DNA from: Microbacterium sp. MYb54
GTDB taxonomy: Bacteria; Actinomycetota; Actinomycetes; Actinomycetales; Microbacteriaceae
Direction: 5' to 3'
Length of the DNA stretch: 64,000 nucleotides
Assembly: GCF_002979515.1 (NCBI RefSeq)
Contig: NZ_PCPA01000004.1
Location: 186,001 to 250,000, forward strand
Shown: positions 17,931-27,491 of the stretch, one piece after another
How the letters are laid out: the number at the start of each line of letters is the position of its first letter
How positions within the stretch are numbered: position 1 is the first letter of the stretch
Translations under genes and position numbers: made by a program
The notes under the pieces: generated by a model
What the model saw: the letters and a program-made list of their open reading frames with translations, nothing else
Database searches by the model: none
What the model was told of the DNA's origin: nothing

Positions 17931-19349
17931 TCAACCGGGCAGGAGGTCCAGTCCTGCTGTGCGGCGCTGCGCGACGGTGGCGCTTTCCGTGTCGAACACG
18001 CGCGTCCTGCGGTCGGGCCCGAAGGCGGGCCAGCCGGGATCGCCATCGGTGATGAAACCGATCCAGGCCTTGTTCATCTCGACTGCGAGCTGCTGCGGGG
18101 CATCGGGGCCCGCCATGCGCTCGGCCTCCTCGTCACGGAGTCCATCGAACACGAATCCGAGCTCGAGCGCGTGGGCCGCCCGCAGATCTCGCACCGGACT
18201 CTGCCACGCGAACTCGTAGACGTGGGTCGTTTGCGGACGTGCGGTCGCCACGCGGGTCAGCGGCGCACGCAGCATCATGTCCGTGACGAGCTGCCCGAAC
18301 ACCTCTCCTGTGCTCGCTCCCGGGAACGCGGATCGGTACTCGGCGACCGCGCGACGAGGGATCCGGGAGAGGAGGCGCGCCGCCTGCAGCTTCAGCTCGC
18401 TGATGGCGGCGAGCGCCTCGGGCGGGAACCAGAGCCGATACTCGTCGGTGTTGCTGCCGATCAACAGCGGGGTGTCGATCTCGCCGAGCACCTCGTGCGG
18501 AGAGCGCGGGAGGCTGTCCTCGTCGATCGCGAACTGGAAGCCGGGGGCACCGCCGAGGGGCGACGAGCCCGCAGACTGCGCCCTGCGTGCCTCGAGCAGT
18601 TGCTCGGGCGTCAGGGCGACGAATGAATCGCGGTCGGCTCTCACGCCGAGCCGCTTCGCGAGCTGCGCTGTCACGCGCCCTGCCTTCTTCGCGGTCTGCG
18701 CCTGGAGTGGGCCCGACTCGATGATGGCTCGGGCGACCAGCGCACGAGAGGCGTCTCGGGCGAGGAGGCCGGCGACGATCGCGCCGCCGGCGGACTCGCC
18801 CATCACCGTTATCCGCCCAGGATCGCCGCCGAAGGCCTCGACCTCCTGATGCACCCACTCCAGCGCGGCGGCGGCATCGCTCAGGCCGAGGTTGCGGGGT
18901 GCGCCTTCGAGCACCGAGAAACCCTCCGAACCCAGGCGATAGTTGATGGAGACGAAGACGATGCCCGCTTTCGCGAACACCGTGCCGTCGTAGAGCGGCA
19001 GTGCCGCCGTGCCGCGTTCGAGCGCGCCGCCATGGATCCACAGCAGGACAGGCGCACCGGATCCCTCTGCCGGGGCCCAGACGTTCGCCGTGAGGATGTC
19101 GTCGCCGTCGATGTGCACCGAGCCCAGGAGCTCGCCGATCGCACCCGAGTACGGAACCTGGGGCGGCGTGGGACCGAACTGCGTCGACTCTCGCACGCCC
19201 TCCCAGGCCACGACAGGTTGCGGCGCGCGGAACCTGTTCGCCCCGAACGGGGCCTGGGCATACGCAATGCCGAGGTAGCGGACGATCCCGGCCTCCTCGG
19301 TGCCGCGGACGTTGCCGCTCGACAGGGTGGCCTGGGGGGAGGTGGTCAT
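17931..19349 (-). CDS. Type-B carboxylesterase
   Basis: The 472-residue carboxylesterase/lipase of the cholinesterase-like family has YLGIAYAQAPFGANRF at the start of the fold, the WIHGGALERG oxyanion region, the nucleophile in VMGESAGGA (Ser186), and a later acidic and His pair. No signal peptide is seen, so it should be cytoplasmic. The substrate is unknown. The start at ATG 19349 is preferred: a TAGGAT -10 box (19357-19362) ends seven bases upstream, and alternative in-frame starts at 19358 and 19460 overlap that box or the hrcA promoter. It is divergent from hrcA with about 100 bases between starts. Confidence 0.88.
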   Translation of the reverse strand: MTTSPQATLSSGNVRGTEEAGIVRYLGIAYAQAPFGANRFRAPQPVVAWEGVRESTQFGPTPPQVPYSGAIGELLGSVHIDGDDILTANVWAPAEGSGAPVLLWIHGGALERGTAALPLYDGTVFAKAGIVFVSINYRLGSEGFSVLEGAPRNLGLSDAAAALEWVHQEVEAFGGDPGRITVMGESAGGAIVAGLLARDASRALVARAIIESGPLQAQTAKKAGRVTAQLAKRLGVRADRDSFVALTPEQLLEARRAQSAGSSPLGGAPGFQFAIDEDSLPRSPHEVLGEIDTPLLIGSNTDEYRLWFPPEALAAISELKLQAARLLSRIPRRAVAEYRSAFPGASTGEVFGQLVTDMMLRAPLTRVATARPQTTHVYEFAWQSPVRDLRAAHALELGFVFDGLRDEEAERMAGPDAPQQLAVEMNKAWIGFITDGDPGWPAFGPDRRTRVFDTESATVAQRRTAGLDLLPG

Positions 19350-19356
19350 GAGCGTC

Positions 19357-19362
19357 ATCCTA
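19357..19362 (-). promoter_or_regulatory. -10 box (TAGGAT) for leaderless carboxylesterase mRNA
   Basis: On the minus strand TAGGAT ends seven bases before ATG 19349. It overlaps an alternative ATG at 19358, which argues against that start. Confidence 0.5.
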
Positions 19363-19405
19363 GGGTCGTGCGCCCGCGGTACGGAAAATCCCGAGCTGCA
19401 CGGGG

Positions 19406-19411
19406 TAGGAT
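19406..19411 (+). promoter_or_regulatory. -10 box (TAGGAT) of the hrcA-dnaJ-rsmE operon
   Basis: TAGGAT directly abuts and shares its last base with the CIRCE element. Transcription would start inside CIRCE near 19418, so HrcA binding would block initiation. Confidence 0.55.
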
Positions 19412-19437
19412 TGGCACTCTGAACGTCCGAGTGCCAG
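19411..19437 (+). promoter_or_regulatory. CIRCE operator (HrcA binding site)
   Basis: TTGGCACTC, nine bases, GAGTGCCAG: the canonical 9-9-9 CIRCE dyad (consensus TTAGCACTC-N9-GAGTGCTAA), with both arms differing from it by G/C changes that keep most of the symmetry. It lies 16 bases before the hrcA start, so HrcA most likely represses its own operon. Confidence 0.93.
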
Positions 19438-19452
19438 CGGAAGGGAAGGGCG

Positions 19453-20484
19453 ATGGTCACAGAGCGAGGACTCCAGGTTCTCCGAGCGATCGTGCAGGAC
19501 TACGTCGAAACCCACGAACCCGTCGGCAGCCGCTCGATCGTGGACCGGCATTCGTTCGGCGTCTCCGCCGCGACGATCCGCAACGACATGGCCCTGCTCG
19601 AAGACGAAGAGCTCATCACCGCACCGCACACCTCGTCCGGCCGCGTGCCCACCGACAAGGGCTACCGCGTGTTCGTGAACCACCTCGCCCAGCTGCGGCC
19701 GCTTTCATCCGCCCAGCGCACGGCGATCGAGTCGTTTCTCGGCGAGCCCGCCGACCTCGACGACCTGATGGTGCGCACGGTGAGAGTGCTCACGCAACTG
19801 ACCGGTCAGGTCGCTCTCGCCCAGTACCCGTCGTTCGCCCGCGCCCATGTCTCGCACGTCGAGCTCGTGGCGCTGGCGCCGAATCGACTCCTGATCGTTC
19901 TGGTGACCGATGCGGGCGGCGTCTCGCAGCGCATGGCCGTCGTCTCTGAGGCGATCGACGATGCAGCACTTGCGGTGCTGCGCGGGCGGCTGTCCGCGTT
20001 GATCACCGGTCAGGCCATCAGCGACGCCTCCGACCGACTCCAGGCGCTGCTCGCTGCAGATGAGACGCCTCAGGACCTCGTCCTGCGCACGGTCGCGGTC
20101 GTCGTCATGGACGAGCTCGGCAGCTTCCGGCAGGAGCGGCTGGTGATGGCGGGAGCCGCGACCCTCGCGCGTCGGGAGCAGGACTTCCGCGGCAGCATCC
20201 ATCCGCTTCTGGAGGCGATCGAAGAGCAGGTCACACTCCTGCGACTTATGAGCGAGATGGTGACGGACGAGCACGGGCTCGCTGCCAGCATCGGTACCGA
20301 GAACGCCCCGTTCGGTCTCGGTGAGGCATCGATCGTCGCCAGCAACTACGCCGCGCCCAGCGGCACGGCGCGGGTCGGCGTGATGGGCCCGACACGGATG
20401 GACTACCCGAGCAACCTCGCAGCAGCGCGGGCCGTGGCCCGCTACCTGTCGCGGATGCTCGACGAAGACGAGGCCGGCCGCTGA
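19453..20484 (+). CDS. hrcA: Heat-inducible transcription repressor HrcA
   Basis: The 343-residue protein has the winged-helix N terminus of HrcA (GLQVLRAIVQDYVETHEPVG then SAATIRNDMALLEDEELI), the GRVPTDKGYR motif, and a GAF-like core. HrcA binds CIRCE elements and represses chaperone genes; GroEL usually helps keep it active. A CIRCE copy stands in front of this operon. ATG 19453 is preceded by GAAGGGAAGG. The dnaJ gene follows after 36 bases, the classic actinobacterial hrcA-dnaJ2 arrangement. Confidence 0.97.
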   Translation: MVTERGLQVLRAIVQDYVETHEPVGSRSIVDRHSFGVSAATIRNDMALLEDEELITAPHTSSGRVPTDKGYRVFVNHLAQLRPLSSAQRTAIESFLGEPADLDDLMVRTVRVLTQLTGQVALAQYPSFARAHVSHVELVALAPNRLLIVLVTDAGGVSQRMAVVSEAIDDAALAVLRGRLSALITGQAISDASDRLQALLAADETPQDLVLRTVAVVVMDELGSFRQERLVMAGAATLARREQDFRGSIHPLLEAIEEQVTLLRLMSEMVTDEHGLAASIGTENAPFGLGEASIVASNYAAPSGTARVGVMGPTRMDYPSNLAAARAVARYLSRMLDEDEAGR

Positions 20485-20520
20485 GGCGGCCGCCGACAAG
20501 ACACACGCAGAAGGGCGATT

Positions 20521-21636
20521 GTGGCGGACCATTATGAGGTTCTCGGGGTGTCCCGAGACGCTTCCACCGACGAGATCAAGAAGGCGTATCGACGCCTAGC
20601 GCGACAGCTGCACCCGGATGTGAACCCGGGAGAAGACGCTTCCGAGCGCTTCAAGCTGGTCACCCACGCGTACGACGTGCTCAGCGACGACGAATCGCGT
20701 CGCCGCTACGACATGGGCGGTGGAGACGGCGCCGCCGGCAACTTCGGCGGGTTCGGTGGCTTCGGCGACATCTTCGAGACCTTCTTCGGAGCCTCGCAGG
20801 GCGGCGGGCGCGGTGCGCGTCCGCGTTCGCGTCGAGAGCGCGGGCAAGACGCCCTCGTTCGTGTGACGCTCGACCTCGGCGATGTCGTGTTCGGCGCACA
20901 CCGTGACATCGACGTCGACACCGCCGTGTTGTGCGAGACGTGTCAGGGCTCGTGCTGCCAGGAGGGCACGTCGCCCGTCACCTGCGACATCTGCGGCGGC
21001 TCCGGCCACGTGCAGCGTCAGGTGCGGAGTCTGCTCGGCAACGTCGTCACCTCGCAGCCCTGCGGTACCTGCGAAGGCTATGGCACGACGATCCCTTACC
21101 CGTGCGGTACCTGCGGCGGTCAGGGGCGCGTACGTTCGCGCCGCACGGTGTCGCTCGACATCCCGGCCGGCGTCGAGACGGGGCTTCGTCTGCAGCTGCC
21201 CGGTTCGGGCGAGGTCGGCAAGGCCGGCGGGCCGAACGGCGACCTGTACGTCGAGGTCACGGTGAATCCGCACGCCGCGTTCAGCCGCGATGGCGACGAC
21301 CTGCTCGCCACCCTCGAGGTGTCGATGACCGATGCGATCCTCGGCACCGAGACCAAGATCCAGGGACTGGATGGCGAAGTCGACCTGGAGATCCGGCCCG
21401 GCGTGCAATCCGGCGACGTGCTCACCATCAAGGGCCGCGGCATCACTCCTCTGCGAGGCACGCAGCGCGGCGACCTGCGCGTCGGCGTGCAGGTGCTGAC
21501 GCCCACCAAGCTCGACTCTGCACAGCGCGCACTGATCGAGGACTTCGCGAAGAAGGCGAAGTCGCCGGCCCCCGAGCTCGCGCAGTTCCAGCAGGGACTC
21601 TTCTCGAAGCTTCGCGACCGCTTCCGCAACCACTGA
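20521..21636 (+). CDS. dnaJ: Molecular chaperone DnaJ (DnaJ2-type)
   Basis: The 371-residue Hsp40 has an N-terminal J domain with the HPD motif ([12 protein letters not shown]), a Gly/Phe-rich linker ([15 protein letters not shown]), a zinc-finger domain and C-terminal substrate-binding domains. It stimulates DnaK ATPase and delivers unfolded substrates. Three of the four zinc motifs are regular CxxCxGxG. The first reads CETCQGSC followed by another Cys, where the usual final Gly is replaced. The start is GTG 20521, preceded by AGAAGGGCG. It is cotranscribed with hrcA under CIRCE, and the rsmE start follows two bases after its stop. Confidence 0.95.
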   Translation: MADHYEVLGVSRDASTDEIKKAYRRLARQLHPDVNPGEDASERFKLVTHAYDVLSDDESRRRYDMGGGDGAAGNFGGFGGFGDIFETFFGASQGGGRGARPRSRRERGQDALVRVTLDLGDVVFGAHRDIDVDTAVLCETCQGSCCQEGTSPVTCDICGGSGHVQRQVRSLLGNVVTSQPCGTCEGYGTTIPYPCGTCGGQGRVRSRRTVSLDIPAGVETGLRLQLPGSGEVGKAGGPNGDLYVEVTVNPHAAFSRDGDDLLATLEVSMTDAILGTETKIQGLDGEVDLEIRPGVQSGDVLTIKGRGITPLRGTQRGDLRVGVQVLTPTKLDSAQRALIEDFAKKAKSPAPELAQFQQGLFSKLRDRFRNH

Positions 21637-21638
21637 TC

Positions 21639-22367
21639 ATGGCACTGCACTTCCTGGTCGAGTCGTCGACGGGCGCCGGTGTCGGCGACGTCGTGTCGTT
21701 GACCGGTGCTGAGGCGAAGCACGCGGCCGTCGTGCGGAGGCTCCGCGTCGGCGAAGCGGTCACGGTCGGCGACGGCGCCGGGGTGTGGCTCACCGGGGTC
21801 GCCGAAGAGGTCTCTCCGACTCGAGTCGAGGTTCGTATCGCGGAGCGCACCGAACACCCCGCTCCAGCGCCGCGGATCGTCCTGGTCCAGGCGCTCGCGA
21901 AGGGTGATCGCGATGAACTCGCCGTGCAGGCCGCGTGCGAACTCGGCGTCGATGAGATCGTGCCGTGGCAGGCGAGCCGCAGCGTGTCGCGCTGGGAAGG
22001 GCCGAAAGCGGTGAAGGGCCGAGAGCGATGGGCGACCATCGTGCGCGAAGCGGCCAAACAGGCGCACCGGGCCTGGGTTCCTACGGTCTCGGCGCCCATT
22101 TCTACGGCGGAGCTCACCGCGCGGACCGCCTCCCACCGCGTACTGCTACTTGATCCGAGCGCGCCGACCCGTCTTTCGGAGCTCGAGCCCGACGGTCGTG
22201 ACATCGTGCTGGTGGTCGGTCCGGAGGGCGGCATCTCGGATCACGAACTCGCGATGCTCTCCGACGCCGGAGCCGAGCGCGTGCTGCTCGGCTCCACGGT
22301 GCTGCGCACATCGACGGCAGGGCCTGCAGCGATCGCCGTCCTCTCTGTGGCGCTCGCTCGCTGGTGA
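21639..22367 (+). CDS. rsmE: 16S rRNA (uracil1498-N3)-methyltransferase RsmE
   Basis: The 242-residue SPOUT methyltransferase has the N-terminal PUA-like part (LTGAEAKHAAVVRRLRVGE) and the knotted SAM-binding tail with LVVGPEGGISDHELAML and VLLGSTVLRTSTAGPAA. It adds a methyl group to U1498 at the decoding centre of 16S rRNA. ATG 21639 lies two bases after the dnaJ stop; a longer in-frame reading that covers dnaJ is rejected. RsmE after dnaJ is widespread in Gram-positives. Confidence 0.95.
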   Translation: MALHFLVESSTGAGVGDVVSLTGAEAKHAAVVRRLRVGEAVTVGDGAGVWLTGVAEEVSPTRVEVRIAERTEHPAPAPRIVLVQALAKGDRDELAVQAACELGVDEIVPWQASRSVSRWEGPKAVKGRERWATIVREAAKQAHRAWVPTVSAPISTAELTARTASHRVLLLDPSAPTRLSELEPDGRDIVLVVGPEGGISDHELAMLSDAGAERVLLGSTVLRTSTAGPAAIAVLSVALARW

Positions 22368-22370
22368 TGC

Positions 22371-22407
22371 GAAGAGGGTGCGCGTCCGACGGACGCGCAC
22401 CCTCTTC
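22371..22407. terminator. Strong hairpin between convergent rsmE and glyQS
   Basis: A 17-bp perfect inverted repeat (GAAGAGGGTGCGCGTCC, loop GAC, and its complement) sits between two convergent stop codons. It lacks a good T tract on either side, but position and stability make it the likely transcription end for both genes. Confidence 0.75.
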
Positions 22408-22428
22408 GTCGTGAAGACGATCCGGAGA

Positions 22429-25400
22429 TCAGGGCACCAGCGGCTTGAGCTCTGTCCACTCGGCGAGTGCGCGGGCGCGTGCCGCGATCACACCGACCAG
22501 TCCCAGTCGCACCCGTCGGATCTGCGGGTCGTCGTCGAGAACGCGCGCATCGTTGAAGAAGCGATCGATGTGCGGAGCGAGCTCGCGAAGTGCGCCCAGG
22601 AAGCTCTCGATGTCGCCTTCTTCGCCCAGAGCGTCGTCGAAGCGGCGGACTTCCGCAGCGAACGCGGCGTCTCCGGCGTCTCCGCCCTCGATGATCTCTC
22701 CGACCACGTCAGCAGGTGCGATGTTGACGACTCGCAGCAGCGCCTCGAACTCCGCAGTGAAGTTCTCCGAGGCGAGCCAGGATTCCAGAGCGCTGATCGT
22801 GCGATCGGCCGCGCTCGGACTGCCGACGGCCGGGAGCGCTGCCCGGACTATCGCGATGTCGTGGCCCTCGGAGACGAGCTGCTGCGAGTAGCGCTTCTCG
22901 AGCACATCCACCACCGCAGCGCGGACCTCGTCGGACACCTCCAGTCCTTGGGCGGACAGGCCGGACGCCGCGTGAGCGATGCCGGTGTCGATCGTGATGC
23001 TGATGCCCGGGCGGCTGCGGAGAACGCCGATGATGCCGCCGGCGATCCGACGGATGCCGAACGGGTCTGAGCTGCCGGTCGAGCTGATCCCCACGGTCGT
23101 GAGGCCGGTAAGGAGATCGAAGCGATCGGCCAGCGAGAGCACGGCGCCGGGCAGGGTCTCGGGCAGTAGAGCTCCGGAGAAGCGCGGGCGCTCCATCTCC
23201 TCGAGGGCGATGCTCGTCGCCTCGTCGAAGCCGGCCCGCCTCGCGTATTCCTCGGCCATGGTCCCTGCGAGACCCGAGAACTCGATGACGAGCTGAGAGG
23301 CGAGGTCGAACTTCGCGACGGCACCGGCCTTCTGCACGACCGCCTTCGATGCCGCATCGAGCTCTGCGATCTCAGCGAACTCCGCGGCGAGGGCGTCGAT
23401 CCGTCGCGAGCGGTCGAGGAAGGAGCCGAGGCGATCCTCGACGAGAAGCTTTTCGAGCATCAGCCGGAACTCCGACGGCGTCTTCTCGAGGTCGGCGCGC
23501 CAGAAGAACTTCGCGTCCTCGAATCGTGCACGCAAGACGTTCTCGTTGCCGCCGCGGACGACATCCTCATCGAACGGGCCATTGGCGACGATGATGAAGG
23601 AGTTGCTCAGAGCTCCATCGACCCAGATCGGAAGGTAGCGCTGGTGCTTCTTCATCACGGTCGTGAGCACCGAAGATGGGACTTCGAGGTACTCGGCGCT
23701 GAACGAGCCGAGAATCGGGCCAGGAGCCTCGACGAGATCTGTGATCTCGTCGATGAGCTCCGCGTCGGTCTCCGCGTCGATCGCGCCGCCGACGGACGCG
23801 GCGAGCCTCTCTGCGGCGGCGACGATGACCGCGCGTCGCTCTGCGCGGTCGAGGATGATCTGCTCGTCGCGGAGGATCTGGTCGAAGTCCTCGAGCGAGC
23901 GCACCTCGCGCACAGGAGGCTCGCTCGTTCGCAGCACCCGGGTGCTGCGCGAAGAGGCGACGGTGGAGACTGCGAGCGGGATCTCGACAGTCCCCCAGAG
24001 GGCGAGGAGCCAGCGGATCGGACGGACGTAGGTGAGCTCGGGGTCCGACCAGCGGATGTTCTTGTGAGCGCGGAGGCCCACGACGACCTGCTCGAACACG
24101 GTGGAGAGGACTTCCGTGACCGGACGCCCCGGGAGCGTGCGGGTCACGGCGACATGGCGGACACCGTTGACATCGACCTCGACGATCTCGTCCGGGTCCG
24201 CGGCGTTCTTGCGGAGGAACCCGTTCAAGGCGTTCGTCGGAGCGCCGGCGTCGTCGAATGCCGCCGTCCAGCGCGGACCGCGAGCGACATGCTCGAGTTC
24301 TGCCTCGACGGCCGGGACGCCGGAGAGCCGCACGACCACTCGGCGCGGCGTGCTGTCGACACGAAGATCATCGAACGCGAGGCGAGTCGTCGCGAATGCT
24401 CCCTGGAGAAGCTCGCGCACGCTTTCTGCGATCGCCGGGACTTCGGAGGCGGGCAGTTCTTCGAGGCCGATCTCGAACAGCACATCGGCGGGGGAGGCGT
24501 CAGGTGCGACCACGGCGGCATCGGCTCGCACCGCCTTCTCCGAGACGGCCGATTCTCCGAGGGGGTGATCCAGTTCGTCGCGGATCTCGACCCAGAGCTG
24601 TGCGCAATCACGGACCAGATTGCGCATGAGCTTGAATGCCTTCGTGCGCTCCGTCGTGCTCACGGCACCACGGGCATCGAGGATGTTGAACGCGTGGCTG
24701 CACTTCAGGGCGAAGCTGTAGGCGGGCACGGGAAGGCGGTTCTCGACGAGGCGGCGTGACTCCAGCGCATAGGCGTCGAAGAGTGCCCGCGTCGTCTCGA
24801 TATCGGCGTCGTCGAGGTAGTAGCGGCTCATCTCGTACTCGGACTGACCGAAGATCTCGCCATACGAGACGCCGTCGGAGTACTCGATCTCCTTGAAGTG
24901 ATCGACACCCTGGAGGGCCATGAGAATCCGCTCGAGCCCGTAGGTGATCTCCACCGGGATCGGGCTGAGGTTGATGCTGCCGAGCTGCTGGAAGTAGGTG
25001 AACTGCGTGATCTCCATGCCGTCGAGCCAGACTTCCCAGCCCAGGCCCCACGCACCGAGCGCGGGCGAGGCCCAGTTGTCCTCGACGAAGCGGACATCAT
25101 GCGCCTGCAGATCGACACCGATGGCCTCGAGGCTCTTGAGATAGAGCTCCTGCGGGTTTCCCGGCTCCGGCTTCAGGATCACCTGGAACTGGTGGTGCGT
25201 CTGCAGACGGTTGGGGTTGAGGCCGTACCGCGAGTCGTCGGGTCGCACACTGGGCTCGACATATGCGACCGCCCACGGTTCCGGACCGAGCACCCGAAGC
25301 GCGGTCGAGGGGTTCGCCGTACCGGCTCCGACCTCCGCGTTCAAGGGTTGCATCACCATGCAACCGACGCCTGCCCAGTACTCCTGGAGCTTCAAGATCG

Positions 25401-25431
25401 CATCCTGCATGGAGAGCGCGTGCTTCGTCAC
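22429..25431 (-). CDS. glyQS: Glycyl-tRNA synthetase, fused alpha and beta subunits (bacterial tetramer type)
   Basis: One 1000-residue chain contains both GlyRS subunits. Residues 1-290 match the alpha subunit ([40 protein letters not shown]). After a linker at about 291-312, residues 313-1000 match the beta subunit ([28 protein letters not shown]-type region, [10 protein letters not shown]), which recognises tRNA. It charges tRNA-Gly. Both halves are full length and no stop or frameshift separates them. Actinobacteria usually have the unrelated short homodimeric GlyRS, so this form is notable. GTG 25431 was chosen for GAGG six bases upstream and for homology start; an in-frame ATG at 25518 would add 29 non-conserved residues. 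Confidence 0.93.
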   Translation of the reverse strand: MTKHALSMQDAILKLQEYWAGVGCMVMQPLNAEVGAGTANPSTALRVLGPEPWAVAYVEPSVRPDDSRYGLNPNRLQTHHQFQVILKPEPGNPQELYLKSLEAIGVDLQAHDVRFVEDNWASPALGAWGLGWEVWLDGMEITQFTYFQQLGSINLSPIPVEITYGLERILMALQGVDHFKEIEYSDGVSYGEIFGQSEYEMSRYYLDDADIETTRALFDAYALESRRLVENRLPVPAYSFALKCSHAFNILDARGAVSTTERTKAFKLMRNLVRDCAQLWVEIRDELDHPLGESAVSEKAVRADAAVVAPDASPADVLFEIGLEELPASEVPAIAESVRELLQGAFATTRLAFDDLRVDSTPRRVVVRLSGVPAVEAELEHVARGPRWTAAFDDAGAPTNALNGFLRKNAADPDEIVEVDVNGVRHVAVTRTLPGRPVTEVLSTVFEQVVVGLRAHKNIRWSDPELTYVRPIRWLLALWGTVEIPLAVSTVASSRSTRVLRTSEPPVREVRSLEDFDQILRDEQIILDRAERRAVIVAAAERLAASVGGAIDAETDAELIDEITDLVEAPGPILGSFSAEYLEVPSSVLTTVMKKHQRYLPIWVDGALSNSFIIVANGPFDEDVVRGGNENVLRARFEDAKFFWRADLEKTPSEFRLMLEKLLVEDRLGSFLDRSRRIDALAAEFAEIAELDAASKAVVQKAGAVAKFDLASQLVIEFSGLAGTMAEEYARRAGFDEATSIALEEMERPRFSGALLPETLPGAVLSLADRFDLLTGLTTVGISSTGSSDPFGIRRIAGGIIGVLRSRPGISITIDTGIAHAASGLSAQGLEVSDEVRAAVVDVLEKRYSQQLVSEGHDIAIVRAALPAVGSPSAADRTISALESWLASENFTAEFEALLRVVNIAPADVVGEIIEGGDAGDAAFAAEVRRFDDALGEEGDIESFLGALRELAPHIDRFFNDARVLDDDPQIRRVRLGLVGVIAARARALAEWTELKPLVP

Positions 25432-25567
25432 CTGTACCTCGGTTTCTCGAACACCCCCGATTTCGGGCGACGCGATCGACGGCGCGTCAGTGACTCCGAG
25501 CGGTGGGTGTCCACCCATCCTAGCCGCCGGTGCGGAAGGCTCAGGGCTGCGCGGACGCGGCGATCAG

Positions 25568-25573
25568 TAGACT
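25568..25573 (+). promoter_or_regulatory. -10 box (TAGACT) for leaderless HIT mRNA
   Basis: TAGACT ends seven bases (TGTGGGT) before ATG 25581; no ribosome-binding site is present. Confidence 0.5.
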
Positions 25574-25580
25574 TGTGGGT

Positions 25581-25931
25581 ATGACGGAACCCTCGATCTT
25601 CACCCGCATTCTGAACGGGGAGATCCCTGCCGAGATCCTCGGTGAGACGGACCGCCTCTTCGCGCTGCGCGATATCGCACCGCAGGCGCCCGTGCATCTC
25701 CTCGTCGTACCCAAGGTCGCCGACTACCGTGACGTCGCTGAGCTCGCAGCCGGCGACCCGAGCCTGCTCGCCGAGATCGTCGTCTTCGCGAAGAAGCTGG
25801 CAGCCGACCACACCGAGGACGGCGACTTCCGCCTCGTCTTCAACACCGGCGCGAATGCCGGGCAGACCGTGTTCCACGTCCACGCCCATGTCCTGGCCGG
25901 CGGACTGACCGAGAAGAGTGTCGGTGCCTGA
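25581..25931 (+). CDS. HIT family nucleotide-binding protein
   Basis: The 116-residue protein is a histidine-triad hydrolase. HVHAHV at 99-104 is the catalytic triad motif, and IFTRILNGEIPAEIL opens the fold. HIT proteins of this HINT branch hydrolyse adenosine phosphoramidates and similar nucleotide conjugates; the physiological substrate is unclear. It starts the HIT-phoH-ybeY-CBS-era cluster, and its last 14 bases overlap the phoH start. Confidence 0.93.
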   Translation: MTEPSIFTRILNGEIPAEILGETDRLFALRDIAPQAPVHLLVVPKVADYRDVAELAAGDPSLLAEIVVFAKKLAADHTEDGDFRLVFNTGANAGQTVFHVHAHVLAGGLTEKSVGA

Positions 25932-27036
25932 GAATCACGAACCGCAGGAGCGGAGCCTGGGCGGTCAGCCCCCTGAGGCGGTCGAGAAGATCTATGTCGA
26001 CGGCATCGCCATGGTCCAGCTTCTCGGACCGCAGGACCGACTCCTGCGCATGCTCGAGAAGGAGCACCGCGATGTGCAGGTGCTCGTGCGCGGCAACGAG
26101 ATCACCCTCAGCGGTGGCACAGACGCCGTGGCGAAGGCGAAGTCGTTGGTCGACGAGCTGCTCGCCATGACCAAGGCCGGGAATGATCTGGCTCCGAGCG
26201 ACGTCGCGACCTCCGCGCGCATGCTGCGGGAAGAGGGCGGACCGCGTCCCAGCGAGGTTCTCGGCGAGGCGATCCTCACGACTCGTGGCAAGTCGATCCG
26301 CCCGAAGACGCTCGGGCAGAAGGAGTACGTCGACGCGATCGAGGAGAACACGATCGTGTTCGGGATCGGTCCCGCCGGAACCGGCAAGACCTACCTCGCC
26401 ATGGCGAAGGCCGTGCAGGCACTGCAGCGCAAAGAGGTCTCGCGCATCATCCTGACCCGTCCAGCCGTCGAGGCGGGGGAGCGGCTGGGATTCCTCCCCG
26501 GCACACTCACGGACAAGATCGATCCGTACCTGCGGCCCCTGTACGACGCGCTCAACGAGATGATGGACCCCGAGATCGTCCCGCGTCTGATGGCGACGGG
26601 AACGATCGAGGTCGCACCTCTCGCCTACATGCGCGGACGCACCCTGAACGACTCGTTCGTCGTTCTCGACGAGGCCCAGAACACCACGCCGGAGCAGATG
26701 AAGATGTTCCTCACGCGCCTCGGATTCGGAACGCGGATGGTCGTCACCGGCGACATCACGCAGGTCGATCTTCCTCAGGGGGCTTCCGGCCTCCGCCTGG
26801 TCACCCGCGTGCTCGACGGCATCGACGACATCCACTTCTCCAGGCTCACCAGCGATGACGTCGTGCGGCACTCGCTGGTCGGCCGCATCGTCGACGCGTA
26901 CAGCGAGTACGACGAGAAGCGCACTGCGCAGCGGTTCGAGCGCGAACAAGCAGCCGAGTTCGCCAACCGCGCCGACCGCAGGGGCGCACAACGACCAGGA
27001 CCGCGTGATCGCACGCCGAAACGAGGACTCTCATGA
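25918..27036 (+). CDS. phoH: PhoH family protein (PhoH-like ATPase)
   Basis: The 372-residue ATPase has an N-terminal KH-like RNA-binding segment (around residues 20-85) followed by the PhoH domain with Walker A in GIGPAGTGKT, RPAVEAGERLGFLPG, Walker B VVLDEAQNTT and TGDITQVDLP. PhoH-like proteins with YbeY are linked to RNA processing; its exact task is not settled. GTG 25918 overlaps the HIT stop; a second GTG at 25924 is an alternative. Its stop overlaps the ybeY start (ATGA). Confidence 0.94.
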   Translation: MSVPENHEPQERSLGGQPPEAVEKIYVDGIAMVQLLGPQDRLLRMLEKEHRDVQVLVRGNEITLSGGTDAVAKAKSLVDELLAMTKAGNDLAPSDVATSARMLREEGGPRPSEVLGEAILTTRGKSIRPKTLGQKEYVDAIEENTIVFGIGPAGTGKTYLAMAKAVQALQRKEVSRIILTRPAVEAGERLGFLPGTLTDKIDPYLRPLYDALNEMMDPEIVPRLMATGTIEVAPLAYMRGRTLNDSFVVLDEAQNTTPEQMKMFLTRLGFGTRMVVTGDITQVDLPQGASGLRLVTRVLDGIDDIHFSRLTSDDVVRHSLVGRIVDAYSEYDEKRTAQRFEREQAAEFANRADRRGAQRPGPRDRTPKRGLS

Positions 27037-27491
27037 TCGAGATCAACAACGAGTCAGCCATCGACGTCGACGAGACCGTGCTGCAGCGGCTGACCGACTA
27101 CAACCTCGCGCAGCTGCACGTCAGCCCGGACGCCGAGGTGGCGATCGTCCTCGTCGACGAGGGCGCCATGGAGGCTCTCCACGTGCAGTGGATGGACGAA
27201 CCCGGTCCCACCGACGTCCTCAGCTTCCCGATGGATGAGCTGCGCCCTGGGACCGAGGACCGGCCGACCGCTCCCGGCCTGCTCGGCGACATCGTGCTGT
27301 GCCCACAGGTGGCCGAGACGCAGGCCCAGGCCGCCCACCACACTCTGATGGACGAGCTCATCCTGCTCACCACGCACGGGCTGCTCCACCTCCTGGGATT
27401 CGATCACGCCGAGCCCGACGAGGAGCGTGAGATGTTCGGACTGCAGAAGGAGCTCATCCAAGGCTTCGCCGCGGCTGAACGCCGTCGATGA
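27033..27491 (+). CDS. ybeY: Endoribonuclease YbeY (rRNA maturation factor)
   Basis: The 152-residue UPF0054 metalloprotein has the zinc triad motif HGLLHLLGFDH with His115, His119 and His125. It acts in 16S rRNA 3'-end maturation and ribosome quality control. ATG 27033 overlaps the phoH stop, and its own stop overlaps the next start, giving strict coupling in the order phoH-ybeY-CBS protein. Confidence 0.95.
   Translation: MIEINNESAIDVDETVLQRLTDYNLAQLHVSPDAEVAIVLVDEGAMEALHVQWMDEPGPTDVLSFPMDELRPGTEDRPTAPGLLGDIVLCPQVAETQAQAAHHTLMDELILLTTHGLLHLLGFDHAEPDEEREMFGLQKELIQGFAAAERRR

Noticed and set aside
25432..25518. 29-residue N-terminal extension of glyQS from ATG 25518
   Set aside because: Not conserved in GlyRS alpha, and GAGG six bases before GTG 25431 gives a better start.
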